A DNA stretch of 64,000 bases from the NCBI GenBank assembly GCA_963931055.1, contig OZ006987.1, positions 1,302,001 through 1,366,000 on the forward strand, read 5' to 3'. Each line of letters opens with the position of its first letter. Position 1 is the stretch's first letter. The position numbers and the translations under genes are program-made. The notes under the pieces were generated by a model that had not been told where the DNA came from, searched no databases, and saw only the letters and a list, made by a program, of their open reading frames with translations. This document shows, in pieces, positions 17,338 through 25,864 of this stretch. The stretch comes from Coprenecus sp949297365 (GTDB taxonomy: Bacteria > Bacteroidota > Bacteroidia > Bacteroidales > UBA932).

Positions 17338-19310
17338 TGGACTTCAGGTACGATGTCATAGTAATAGGTGCCGGTCATGCCGGATGTGAGGCCGCATCGG
17401 CTGCTGCCAGGCTGGGTGTCAAAGTGCTTCTTATCACGATGGATATGAACAAGATCGCCCAGATGTCCTGTAATCCTTCCATTGGCGGAATAGCTAAAGG
17501 TCAGATTGTCAGAGAGATAGATGCTTTGGGAGGTTTCTCGGGGATAGTCACAGACGCTTCTACGCTTCAGTTTCGGATGCTTAACCGCTCCAAGGGCCCT
17601 GCTATGTGGAGTCCCAGAGCCCAGTGTGACCGTATGGCCTTTTCCATGAACTGGCGCTGGATACTGGAGAATACGCCCAATCTCGTTTTCTGGCAGGATA
17701 CCGTTACGCATTTCAATTTTTCATCCTCCGGGGATATAGATTCTCTCGAGACATCGATGGGGGGGCATTTTTCAGCATCGTATTATATCCTGACAGCGGG
17801 AACCTTTCTCAATGGCAGAATCTTCGTCGGTGACAGGACTACCGAGGGGGGTAGGGTAGCGGAACCGTCATCGTATTTCGTTTCCCGTCAGCTGTGCGAC
17901 CGGGGTATAACAACCGCCAGGATGAAGACCGGTACGCCTCCCCGCGTGGATATCCGCTCAGTCAATACTGCTGAGTTGATCCTCCAACAGGGAGATGAGA
18001 GGCCGGAAAAATTCTCATTCCTGCCCTATCTTTCCTCTGCGCAGCGTTCGGACATTCCCCAAATGGATTGCTATATCGCCCATACCAATGCGACTGTCCA
18101 TGATATCCTGCGGTCGGCTTTTGATAAGTCGCCCCTGTTCTCAGGCAAGATAACCGGTATCGGGCCGCGCTACTGTCCGAGTATCGAGGACAAGTTGCGG
18201 ACATTCGCTGATAAGGACTCACATCAGATATTCCTGGAGCCCGAAGGACGCAATTCGACTGAGTATTATCTGCAGGGCTTCTCTTCATCGCTCCCTTTTG
18301 AGACTCAGATAAACGCTTTGGTGCATGTGCCTGGTTTTGAGCACGTTCATTTATTGCGTCCTGCTTATGCCATTGAATACGACTATTTTGATCCTGTGCA
18401 GTTAGACCACACGCTACGTTCCCGCGTAGTGTCCAATCTTTTCCTCGCAGGTCAGGTCAACGGTACGACCGGTTATGAAGAGGCCGGCGCACAAGGTATC
18501 ATAGCCGGCATCAATGCTGCGCTCCGTGTTAAGACAGGTCAGGAGTTTACTTTGTCGCGTGATACTTCCTACATCGGAGTCCTCATAGACGATTTGGTGA
18601 CTAAAGGTGTGGATGAGCCTTACAGGATGTTTACATCCCGTGCCGAATATCGGATCCTCTTGCGTCAGGACAATACTGATGAGCGGCTGACGCCACTCTC
18701 ACATCAGATAGGTTTGGCTTCCGATTATAGGATGCGGGTTCTTGAGTTAAAGAGGAGCATTAAGGCGCGTATAAATTCTGCTCTTTCAACAACTCGGCCT
18801 ACACTTGATGACCTTAACACCTATCTAGGAACAATCGGATCGTCTTCGCTTTCTTCTACTAGGCCGTTACTTGATTTAATATCGCGCCCTGGTGTAACGA
18901 TAAAAGATTTGTATCGATTTGTTCCACGTGGAACAAAGACGTCTATCACCAAGCACTCTTATGTATCTACACAAGAAATATCATCAAGTTTACCTGCTGC
19001 TCTTCCTGATTATTTCAAAATACTTTTTTCTGACAAATATTGCCTATTGAACGAATCGCTTGATTCATGCGAGATAGAATTAAAGTACAGGGGCTATATT
19101 GACCGTGAGATTCAGCAGGCACAAAAGCTAAAGCGACTGGAAAACCTCTCTATTCCTGATGGTTTTGATTATGCGTCTTTGGAGTCGTTGTCAATAGAAG
19201 CCCGTATGAAGTTGACTAAGCACAGACCGCGCAATATTGCTGAAGCTTCCCGAATACCGGGCGTATCACCGTCTGATATATCAGTTCTCTTGGTTTACTT
19301 CGGTCGTTGA
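17337..19310 (+). CDS. mnmG: tRNA uridine-5-carboxymethylaminomethyl modification enzyme MnmG (GidA)
   Basis: FAD enzyme that with MnmE modifies the wobble uridine of several tRNAs. 657 residues. VIVIGAGHAGCEAA binds FAD; MSCNPSIGGIAKGQIVREIDALGG, MKTGTPPRVD and the second signature GQVNGTTGYEEAGAQG are all family marks. The ATG at 17337 (MDFRYDVIVIG) is preferred to 17331 or an upstream TTG because of the promoter position and family alignment. The last third uses less biased codons than the start. A perfect parS-like palindrome lies inside the coding region at 18918-18937, encoding part of FVPRGTKT. Confidence 0.95.
   Translation: MDFRYDVIVIGAGHAGCEAASAAARLGVKVLLITMDMNKIAQMSCNPSIGGIAKGQIVREIDALGGFSGIVTDASTLQFRMLNRSKGPAMWSPRAQCDRMAFSMNWRWILENTPNLVFWQDTVTHFNFSSSGDIDSLETSMGGHFSASYYILTAGTFLNGRIFVGDRTTEGGRVAEPSSYFVSRQLCDRGITTARMKTGTPPRVDIRSVNTAELILQQGDERPEKFSFLPYLSSAQRSDIPQMDCYIAHTNATVHDILRSAFDKSPLFSGKITGIGPRYCPSIEDKLRTFADKDSHQIFLEPEGRNSTEYYLQGFSSSLPFETQINALVHVPGFEHVHLLRPAYAIEYDYFDPVQLDHTLRSRVVSNLFLAGQVNGTTGYEEAGAQGIIAGINAALRVKTGQEFTLSRDTSYIGVLIDDLVTKGVDEPYRMFTSRAEYRILLRQDNTDERLTPLSHQIGLASDYRMRVLELKRSIKARINSALSTTRPTLDDLNTYLGTIGSSSLSSTRPLLDLISRPGVTIKDLYRFVPRGTKTSITKHSYVSTQEISSSLPAALPDYFKILFSDKYCLLNESLDSCEIELKYRGYIDREIQQAQKLKRLENLSIPDGFDYASLESLSIEARMKLTKHRPRNIAEASRIPGVSPSDISVLLVYFGR
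18918..18937. other. parS-like centromere palindrome within mnmG
   Basis: A 20-base perfect palindrome whose 16-base core is TGTTCCACGTGGAACA (18920-18935). This core matches the ParB recognition pattern TGTTnCACGTGnAACA known from many phyla. It is embedded in coding sequence, where a chance perfect 20-base palindrome is very unlikely, and a second copy lies 397 bases further on. Confidence 0.75.
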
Positions 19311-19316
19311 ATGTGT

Positions 19317-19332
19317 TGTTCCACGTGGAACA
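19317..19332. other. Second parS-like palindrome between mnmG and the GNAT gene
   Basis: TGTTCCACGTGGAACA, identical to the core of the first copy, placed in the 22-base gap between two convergent genes. Confidence 0.75.
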
Positions 19333-20154
19333 TTATTCCATTGTGAATGTAAATAGCGGGTGCTTTCCTGAAAAGAGATCCAGCCTTGTCTTACATAGCA
19401 TATGCGCTTCTTTTTCGTTTCCTGCTGGAGTAGTGATAATAGCAGTGCAGGAGTTCGGATATATGCCTTTAATCCAGTAGGGGGTTAGAGAAGAACCGCT
19501 GTCCGTGGCTTCTCCGTGCTCTTCACAGATAATGGTTCCGTTGTTCTCTGGATCAGGATAGCAGATTACATAACCTTCTCCATAGTTTATTGCAAATGCT
19601 TTGCCGTTGCAGTATTCGGTATATGAGAGCTGGTATCTGCACATATTCCGACTTGATTCAAACAGCAGGCCGTCGCGGCATTGTCTGGCTCTGGCCGTAT
19701 ATAGTGTCTGGTCGGAAAGGGGCTCCAGAACGATTTCCGGGGGAATTAATGGCAGGGTTACTCTTTTGACACTACGATATAGAGTCGTATCATAGCCCTG
19801 TTGCCTATAGTACTCAAATAAGGAATGTGAGGCCGGCCTGAGTATCATAAAGTCCAGATCTTTGTCCAACAACTGCTCCTCTGCATGTCTCAGCAAGGAC
19901 ACTGCGTGTCTATGTCCGCGATGTTCAGGGTGAGTGCAGACACCGTAAACATATCCTCCGCTGTGTCCTGCATATTTGACAGGAAATATGCTCAAGGCAG
20001 AGACGATGCCAGTCTCTGTCTCCATCACGTATGTCCTGGTCAGTCCGTATCCCTTCTCAAAAAACAGGTCTAGAAATGTCCTGTCTGCATCAAAACACTT
20101 TCTCCAAAGCGTCCTTAACTCCGGAACATCATCACCTTTGGAAAGCCTGAACAT
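19333..20154 (-). CDS. GNAT-family N-acetyltransferase
   Basis: 273 residues. The N-terminal half is a GNAT domain: acetyl-CoA binding region GGYVYGVCTHPEHRGHRHAVSLL with the expected Q/RxxGxG-like loop (EHRGHRHA), and LRPASHSLFEYYRQQGY. The C-terminal half is a second, more divergent domain as in Eis-like two-domain acetyltransferases. Substrate unknown. Starts at the stop of the upstream acyl-CoA ligase gene (1-base overlap), so the two form an operon. Confidence 0.8.
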   Translation of the reverse strand: MFRLSKGDDVPELRTLWRKCFDADRTFLDLFFEKGYGLTRTYVMETETGIVSALSIFPVKYAGHSGGYVYGVCTHPEHRGHRHAVSLLRHAEEQLLDKDLDFMILRPASHSLFEYYRQQGYDTTLYRSVKRVTLPLIPPEIVLEPLSDQTLYTARARQCRDGLLFESSRNMCRYQLSYTEYCNGKAFAINYGEGYVICYPDPENNGTIICEEHGEATDSGSSLTPYWIKGIYPNSCTAIITTPAGNEKEAHMLCKTRLDLFSGKHPLFTFTME

Positions 20155-21935
20155 TATTTGTAGATATCATTGACTATGCCGGCATATCTGGACATTATCT
20201 TGGCACGTTTCAGTTTAAGGGTCTGGGAAAGCATATTGTTCGCTGTGGTCCATTCGTCGCAGACAAGTCTTTCCCTCTTTATATTCTCGTGGGGAGAGGT
20301 CTTGCTGTTTACCTCCTCCACCACGCTGTGTATCTTGGCTAGGACTTTAGGGTCTGTGATAAGTTCTTTGTTGTCTGTATAGTTGACACCGTGCTTTGCG
20401 GCCCAGAAGTGCAGCCTTTCAAAGTCGGGTACGATGATGGCTGATGCGAATTTCTGATTCTCTCCGATGACTATGCAGTTCTGTATGAACGGGGATTCCT
20501 TCAGCATATTCTCAATTACCTGCGGAGCCACGTATTTTCCAAGCGATAGTTTGAATATTTCTTTTTTGCGGTCGGTGATTTTCAGATATTTTCCGTCTAC
20601 CAGATGACCGATATCTCCGGTGTGCATGAAGCCCTCGCTGTCGATGACCTCTTTCGTCGCCTCCGGATTCTTATAGTATCCCAGCATTACGTGAGGGCCT
20701 TTGGTGAGTATCTCACCGTCCTCGGCAAATTTCAGAATCGTGCCTTCAAGCGGTGTGCCTACTGTGCCGATAACGTTGATGCCACCTGCCGGGTTGTTTA
20801 CGGCTATCACCGGCGAGGTCTCAGTCATACCGTATCCCTCGAATATATGCAGTCTGGCGGCGTTGAACAAGCGGATGATCCTGGCTTGAATGGACGAGCC
20901 TCCGGATACAATCAGCATTTCGTGGCCGCCCAGATTCTCCCTCCAGCGGCTGTATACGAGGCGGTCATACAGGTTGCGTCTCCAGTTGTAGAGCCGGCCT
21001 TTATGATAGTTGTCGTAATTGTTGGCAAAGTTCCAGGCCAGGTTATAGATGATTTTTTTGACACCTTTCAGGTTTTTCCCTGCTGCCTCCAGTTTGGAGT
21101 ACATCATCTCAAGCACTCTCGGCACTGAGCAGAATCCGTCAGCGTGACAGTCGGCCAGGTCTCTGGCGATAGTGCCTAAACTCTCTGCGTAATAGATACT
21201 TATACCGATATACTGGTACTCGTAGTTCATGCTCCTCTCGTAGATGTGGCAGAGAGGCAGGAAGCTGAGCATCTTCTGGTCAGGGCCTACTGTCTGCTTG
21301 AGAGCATGGCCGTAAGCATTGAACATCATATTGTGGTGGGAGAGCATTACGCCCTTGGGAGTTCCGGTAGTTCCAGATGTGTAGATGATGGACGCAAGTG
21401 AGTCCGTATCAGTCTCGGCCTTAATCTTCTCAATCAGCGGTCGCATCTTCTCTTCAGAAGCCTCACCGATGCGATACAATTCTCTGATACACAGTATATT
21501 GTCTGAATCATCCATAAGGATAATGCGGGCAGGAGAATCCATCTTGGCTATGATCGGCTCCAGTTTCTTATACTGGCTCTGAGTACCTAGAAAGATGATC
21601 CTGGCATCGCTGTGGTTGAAGATGTACAGATACTCGTCCGCGCTCAGGGTAGGGTAGACCGGCACATGCACCATTCCGGCCATATTGAGTCCCATATCTA
21701 CGAAGTTCCATTCCGGGCGGTTGTTGCAGATCGTTATGGCCTTGTCACCGTTTCCGTAACCCAGTGAGGCCAGCGCGTAGGCTATAAGGTGTGAGTTCCG
21801 GACATAGTCCTTGACACTGAACTTGATCCAGTCCTTTCCGCTGCGGCGGCAAAGCATGTCCTGTTTGTCGGGGAATCTCTCCTCCAGCTTCGTCAGGAGG
21901 TCAAAAGTGCGGGCAACTTCTTGTATCATAGGCAT
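20154..21935 (-). CDS. Long-chain acyl-CoA ligase (AMP-binding)
   Basis: Activates fatty acids to acyl-CoA through an acyl-adenylate. 593 residues. P-loop YTSGTTGTPKGVMLSHHN, the adenylate-binding GYGMTETSPV, MHTGDIG and TDRKKEIFKLSLGKYVAPQVIEN with the catalytic lysine region are all intact. The frame is open further upstream to 22187, but that extension carries an unrelated hydrophobic run and the promoter sits directly before the ATG at 21935, so the shorter start is chosen. Confidence 0.92.
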   Translation of the reverse strand: MPMIQEVARTFDLLTKLEERFPDKQDMLCRRSGKDWIKFSVKDYVRNSHLIAYALASLGYGNGDKAITICNNRPEWNFVDMGLNMAGMVHVPVYPTLSADEYLYIFNHSDARIIFLGTQSQYKKLEPIIAKMDSPARIILMDDSDNILCIRELYRIGEASEEKMRPLIEKIKAETDTDSLASIIYTSGTTGTPKGVMLSHHNMMFNAYGHALKQTVGPDQKMLSFLPLCHIYERSMNYEYQYIGISIYYAESLGTIARDLADCHADGFCSVPRVLEMMYSKLEAAGKNLKGVKKIIYNLAWNFANNYDNYHKGRLYNWRRNLYDRLVYSRWRENLGGHEMLIVSGGSSIQARIIRLFNAARLHIFEGYGMTETSPVIAVNNPAGGINVIGTVGTPLEGTILKFAEDGEILTKGPHVMLGYYKNPEATKEVIDSEGFMHTGDIGHLVDGKYLKITDRKKEIFKLSLGKYVAPQVIENMLKESPFIQNCIVIGENQKFASAIIVPDFERLHFWAAKHGVNYTDNKELITDPKVLAKIHSVVEEVNSKTSPHENIKRERLVCDEWTTANNMLSQTLKLKRAKIMSRYAGIVNDIYK

Positions 21936-21945
21936 CGTTTTTTGA

Positions 21946-21977
21946 CAAAGATACGGATTATAATGATTATCCGCAAG
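21946..21977 (-). promoter_or_regulatory. Promoter of the acyl-CoA ligase gene
   Basis: Minus strand: CTTG (21977-21974), 20 bases, TATCTTTG (21953-21946). The ATG at 21935 follows 10 bases after the -7 box, so the leader is very short. Confidence 0.65.
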
Positions 21978-22167
21978 CCTACCTGTTATGAACTGGGGCG
22001 GTACACAGTGACGATAGCGGTTCCTGCCTTGGCCTAGGCTCTTTTTGAGTAAGTCTCTGTAGAGCAGAGAAATATTTAGAAACAAGATAAACAGACTGAG
22101 CAGCATGGCAATGGTTATGATTATTGGCAAGATCTTAACAGATCTGGTAATGTTGCGGTGTTTTTCA

Positions 22168-22175
22168 TATATTTG
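22168..22175 (+). promoter_or_regulatory. -7 promoter box
   Basis: TATATTTG 28 bases before the ATG at 22204. No convincing -33 box; supports the start choice of the downstream gene. Confidence 0.5.
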
Positions 22176-22203
22176 CATGATTGACAATACAATATTGCGG
22201 ACT

Positions 22204-22941
22204 ATGAAGAAGACTGTAATGCTTTTTATTGCGTGTATATGTTTTACGCACTTGAGTTATGCGCAGACTGTAGAGTTGCCTGAATGGGTACTTAATCCTA
22301 AGGAAGGTGAGTTTATCGGAATTTCTCTGCCGGGAGGGGACCAGCGGGAAGCAGAGTGTATGGCGTTATACAAAATAGCGTTATTTATCGAGACCTGCGT
22401 AAATACATACTCTGACCCCGTAACATTTTCTTACTCTGAGTCTTATGGTTCTGATAATTCAAGATCAGAGGTGAGTACAGAGGTAATGAAAAGAGTATGT
22501 AACCAAAGTATTTCATATAATGTAAAGCGGGTAGAGCGATTGCCGACGGAAGAGGTTGTGGTGTTACTTTCTGCCGGAAATGACAAGCACGATAGTGTAA
22601 TGATTGCTATTGAGAATTATCGGACTGTTGAAAATGGGAATGAGGTATCTAAATATGAGGCAGCTATGAAAGTGTCAGGAAAAAGTGAGCAGTATGTCAG
22701 AATAGATATAGATAATAAATCAGGAGTGTATGAAATGGCAACAAGATGGTCATGTATAGACGGTGCTTTGCGTTACTGGACTCGGAGAAATACCTCTGTT
22801 AATGCAGATGGTTATGTGACTCCTGAATTTGGGAATTACAGCACTGCCGGACTTAGACCAGATAAAGCATCAGCGGTTGTGGACACAGAACATATGTATC
22901 TGTCAGAATATTTACTTCAGGCATTTTTGATGAATGAATAG
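22204..22941 (+). CDS. Exported protein of unknown function
   Basis: 245 residues. Signal peptide MKKTVMLFIACICFTHLSYA followed by QTVELPEWVLNPKEGEFIG. The P-W-V plus 'GEFIGIS' opening resembles the start of LPP20-type envelope proteins, but similarity is weak and I do not assign a family. The body is mixed alpha/beta with no recognisable catalytic motif. Monocistronic: own promoter box upstream and a 400-base gene-free stretch downstream. AT-richer codon use than its neighbours. Confidence 0.6.
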   Translation: MKKTVMLFIACICFTHLSYAQTVELPEWVLNPKEGEFIGISLPGGDQREAECMALYKIALFIETCVNTYSDPVTFSYSESYGSDNSRSEVSTEVMKRVCNQSISYNVKRVERLPTEEVVVLLSAGNDKHDSVMIAIENYRTVENGNEVSKYEAAMKVSGKSEQYVRIDIDNKSGVYEMATRWSCIDGALRYWTRRNTSVNADGYVTPEFGNYSTAGLRPDKASAVVDTEHMYLSEYLLQAFLMNE

Positions 22942-23347
22942 GCAGCATTTGAATATTAAAGTTTATGACTGTCCGCAAAGATACCCCTAGTGCTGTCACC
23001 TACCCGGCTTAAGGCAGGAGAAGAGCCGACGGGCAAGTACTCCCGACTTTTCCCACGACTTTCATCCAAGTCCATTGCCATGTCCAAGACACCTATCCTG
23101 CGCCACATAACGGCAACTTGCTCGCATTCAGATGCATACACAAATAGGACCGAGGACAGGGGTGGCGGATTCCGGGTATTTTGACGGTTTTCGGGTACCC
23201 CTATCCTCCGCACAAGCCTGTCAACATCCTGAGATTCAGTACACAAACCAAAATAGCGAGAGGATAGGGGTAGGAGAAGTCAGTGAGAATCGCCTGAATC
23301 CGCTACCCCTATCCAGGGTGTCTGACAAGTAACCGGAGTTCGTCTGT
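22942..23347. other. Gene-free stretch with ACCCCTATCC inverted and direct repeats
   Basis: 406 bases between convergent genes. Short frames are present on both strands but lack coding character. It holds three exact copies of an 11-base motif in alternating orientation and several partial copies (near 22982, 23090 and 23155). A stray minus-strand TATCTTTG box lies at 22977-22984. Confidence 0.5.
23196..23314. repeat. Three copies of TACCCCTATCC in alternating orientation
   Basis: Forward at 23196-23206, inverted at 23262-23272, forward at 23304-23314. The inverted copy shares 13 bases with the first and 12 with the third, so two alternative stem-loops can form around it. Confidence 0.7.
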
Positions 23348-24226
23348 TTACCAGTATGTGATAGTCCTTTCGATGACGGTCTCCTCTCCGTTCTGGGTTT
23401 TGACCGCCTTTATCCTGTTGCCCATGCTGTCGTACTCGTATGTTATGGTATAGTCGTATGAGTCGTCATTTGAATCAAATGCGGCCAAGTCACTGTTTTC
23501 GTTGTATGAGCAGGTGTATTGGTCGTAGGCGTAATCGCTTATATTACCGGCCAGAGTATTGAGATAATCATCATTGTAAGTGAGATTATCCATAGGGTTT
23601 CCGATGGTTATGCCTGTCTGTTCATTTATCAGATTGCCGTTTTCAGTATTGAACTCGTACTGGTCGAAATTGTCATTGAATCCGGGGTAGTGGCTAATAA
23701 CCAAAGTTACGAAGTCTCCCTCAATAGTCAAGTCATGGTCACTGGTACCGCTGAGAGTTCCTGTACCGTTCTCACGGTCGATCTCATACACCATCTCTCC
23801 GGGATCAGAGCCGGTTCTCTCAAATGTAATACTTTCAAGATTCTTTATGAATTTCGGAATCCATAGTTCATTGTATGTATAAACAGAGTAACTCAGATCA
23901 TATAGGAGTGTGCTTGTCGGTATGTAGACTCCATGGTCTCCGTAATGAAACTCGGCGACAGCTTTTCCTCCGTCAAAGGACTGTGTGAATGTGGCAAGCC
24001 GGTTCTGGCTGTCATAGGTGGCGGTATAGAACATATCGCCGGAATAGCCGCCATAAGAGGCAAATCCCGTCAGATTACCATGTTTGTCGAACTGAGCATC
24101 ATTGACTTGATTGTACCCTGCAAAAATTAAGGGATTATACAGTACTGATACTGTCTTGACCCTGCCTTTAAGGTTGAGACGAGAACGGGCTGAGCGGTCC
24201 CAGATAATCTCGGGTTCGGGTACCAT
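23348..24226 (-). CDS. YD/RHS-like repeat protein fragment, probably the 3' part of a frameshifted gene
   Basis: 292 residues from the first ATG, with no signal peptide. Contains LKGRVKTVSVLYNP, FDKHGNLTGF, YDSQNRLATFTQ and YEYDSMGNRIKAV, the short beta repeats typical of Bacteroidetes secreted 'LKGxVK' and RHS-like proteins. The same frame continues convincingly upstream of the ATG (…YVRVTQIGDIPMVPEP) back into the end of the TPR gene. That suggests this is the C-terminal domain of the upstream TPR protein, separated by a one-base frameshift near 24300-24315. A genuinely separate gene is the alternative. Confidence 0.6.
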   Translation of the reverse strand: MVPEPEIIWDRSARSRLNLKGRVKTVSVLYNPLIFAGYNQVNDAQFDKHGNLTGFASYGGYSGDMFYTATYDSQNRLATFTQSFDGGKAVAEFHYGDHGVYIPTSTLLYDLSYSVYTYNELWIPKFIKNLESITFERTGSDPGEMVYEIDRENGTGTLSGTSDHDLTIEGDFVTLVISHYPGFNDNFDQYEFNTENGNLINEQTGITIGNPMDNLTYNDDYLNTLAGNISDYAYDQYTCSYNENSDLAAFDSNDDSYDYTITYEYDSMGNRIKAVKTQNGEETVIERTITYW

Positions 24227-24252
24227 GGGAATATCTCCGATCTGGGTTACTC

Positions 24253-25347
24253 TTACGTAACGTTGGCGGCTCCTTCTCCGGTAAAGACTATCCTTCCGGT
24301 CCGGGTCTCATCCACATTGTATGCCTCGTGGTGAAAAGCCTCGTAATATCGCAGTGCCTCATCAGGACGGCCAAGGTGCTTATAGGCATCCGACAGATTC
24401 AGGTACAGACTGTAGCGGTTCACGGCATTTTTTGATGACAGGGACAGCTCCAGCCCCTTTTTCAGTATCTCCACAGCCTGGCGGTATCGCCTGTTCTTTA
24501 TAAGGAACCCGCCGTAGTTGAGGTAGGAGTCAACGATGGAAGATATCTCCTGATTGTCTATGTGCAGAAGAGCCTTCCGATAATACTCCTCTGCCTTGGA
24601 ATTTTTCCCTAGAGCACTGAGAATATTTGCGTATGTGGTATATATGCCGACATTGTAATTGGCATAGTCGTTAATATTTATTGCAGTAATTATGGCCTTT
24701 TCGGCCTCTTGATATTTACCGGAAAGACATAGCAGGGATGCGGATGTGAATGCTCCTGAGAACATCATGTACTTGTCGTTGTGGGTTATGCCATAATTGT
24801 ATGCTGTCTGCGCATAGGCAAGACCTGTTGTGTCCTTACGCAGATTATAAGCTATGGCTAGATTGCAGGCCAGACAGGCATACTGCTTCAGATTCTGAGC
24901 CTTTTCGGCAATCTCAATGCCTTCCAGAAAATAGTCAATGCCTTTGCGGTAGTTGTTCTCTTTGTTTATTGCCAGAATACCCAGATAACCATAGCTTGCG
25001 GTTATTCCCCATATGTCATTTTGCCGGAGCGCAAGCTTAAGCGCTTTGTTTAGGTAGTGTGAGCTGGTTGTGGAGTCATTCAGAAAAAGTGAAGTCTGTC
25101 CTATCATTACATATGCGTACAGAAGGTAGTCCTGATTGCCGATAGAGTCTGCAAGATGTTCTATCTTCCTGGCGGTATTGAGAGTGTTAACCGGGTTGTC
25201 GCTCAGATTCTGTTTTCGGCAGAGTCCCTTGAGCTGCTCCAGACGGACTTGAGTGGAATCCTGCTTGACTTTCGGCCTGGCTATGGATGAACCGCTGTGT
25301 AACATAATCAGCAGGATTACCAGTAATATGGACAGTCTTTTCTCCAC
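24253..25347 (-). CDS. Exported TPR protein, likely 5' part of a frameshifted gene
   Basis: 364 residues from a GTG (MEKRLSILLVILLIMLHSGSSIA signal sequence); a TTG at 25365 is possible but falls within a few bases of the predicted transcript start. At least six TPR units can be read, for example DNIWGITASYGYLGILAINK, GKNSKAEEYYRKALLHI and GRPDEALRYYEAFHHEA. Such arrays precede sensor or secreted domains. The frame ends abruptly (RIVFTGEGAANVT) just where the next frame begins to look coding, consistent with one missing base. Promoter box lies over the gcvH terminator. Confidence 0.7.
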   Translation of the reverse strand: MEKRLSILLVILLIMLHSGSSIARPKVKQDSTQVRLEQLKGLCRKQNLSDNPVNTLNTARKIEHLADSIGNQDYLLYAYVMIGQTSLFLNDSTTSSHYLNKALKLALRQNDIWGITASYGYLGILAINKENNYRKGIDYFLEGIEIAEKAQNLKQYACLACNLAIAYNLRKDTTGLAYAQTAYNYGITHNDKYMMFSGAFTSASLLCLSGKYQEAEKAIITAININDYANYNVGIYTTYANILSALGKNSKAEEYYRKALLHIDNQEISSIVDSYLNYGGFLIKNRRYRQAVEILKKGLELSLSSKNAVNRYSLYLNLSDAYKHLGRPDEALRYYEAFHHEAYNVDETRTGRIVFTGEGAANVT

Positions 25348-25367
25348 ATCAGGTATTCTTACCAAGA

Positions 25368-25375
25368 CAAAATTA
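25368..25375 (-). promoter_or_regulatory. -7 promoter box of the TPR gene
   Basis: Minus strand TAATTTTG, exact TAnnTTTG match, located in the T-rich tail of the gcvH terminator and about 20 bases before the GTG at 25347. Confidence 0.5.
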
Positions 25376-25412
25376 ATAAAAAAGCCGGACAGCTGACAAT
25401 GGGTCCGGCTTT
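25375..25412 (-). terminator. Rho-independent terminator of gcvH
   Basis: Minus strand: perfect 10-base stem AAAGCCGGAC/GTCCGGCTTT (25412-25403 with 25390-25381) with a 12-base loop and a following T run. Starts 22 bases after the gcvH stop. Confidence 0.88.
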
Positions 25413-25434
25413 ATCTGTATATGTTACGAATGGC

Positions 25435-25809
25435 TTAGAGGATGGCTGCGTATGCATCAGCGTCCATAAGCTCGCTCACCTCGGCGGGGTTGGACATCCT
25501 GATCTTGATCATCCAGCCTTCTCCGTAGGGATCGCTGTTGACAGTCTGGGGAGCCTCCTCCAGAGCTGCGTTGACCTCGATGATCTCACCTGATACAGGC
25601 ATGAAGGCGTCCGCAACGGTCTTCACAGCCTCGATGGCTCCGAATACTTCTTCTTTGGCAAGATTCTCACCCTGAGTCTGGATGTCAACGAAAACGATGT
25701 CTCCGAGCTGGTCCTGAGCGTAGTCAGTGATACCTACAGTAGCGATATCGCCCTCTACTTTGACCCATTCGTGATCTTTTGTGTACTTCAAATTGCTAGG
25801 TATATTCAT
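25435..25809 (-). CDS. gcvH: Glycine cleavage system H protein
   Basis: Lipoyl carrier protein that shuttles the aminomethyl group between the P, T and L proteins of glycine cleavage. 124 residues, normal length. KDHEWVKVEGDIATVGITDYAQ opens the biotinyl/lipoyl fold, and the lipoylated lysine lies in GAIEAVKTVADAF. NSDPYGEGWMIKI ends the domain. The other gcv genes are not in the window; the gene is transcribed alone, ending at its own terminator. Confidence 0.96.
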   Translation of the reverse strand: MNIPSNLKYTKDHEWVKVEGDIATVGITDYAQDQLGDIVFVDIQTQGENLAKEEVFGAIEAVKTVADAFMPVSGEIIEVNAALEEAPQTVNSDPYGEGWMIKIRMSNPAEVSELMDADAYAAIL

Positions 25810-25864
25810 AACCGGTTATAATTAAATGTTAAACTGCTGCAAATGTATTAAAAAGTAAAAGACC

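Noticed and set aside
22956..23246. 96-codon minus-strand frame in the gene-free stretch
   Set aside because: Overlaps repeat motifs, no signal or domain, unnatural composition; a plus-strand frame of similar quality overlaps it.
24300..24315. Programmed frameshift between the TPR and repeat-domain frames
   Set aside because: No slippery heptamer or downstream pseudoknot could be seen; a mutation or sequencing error is simpler.
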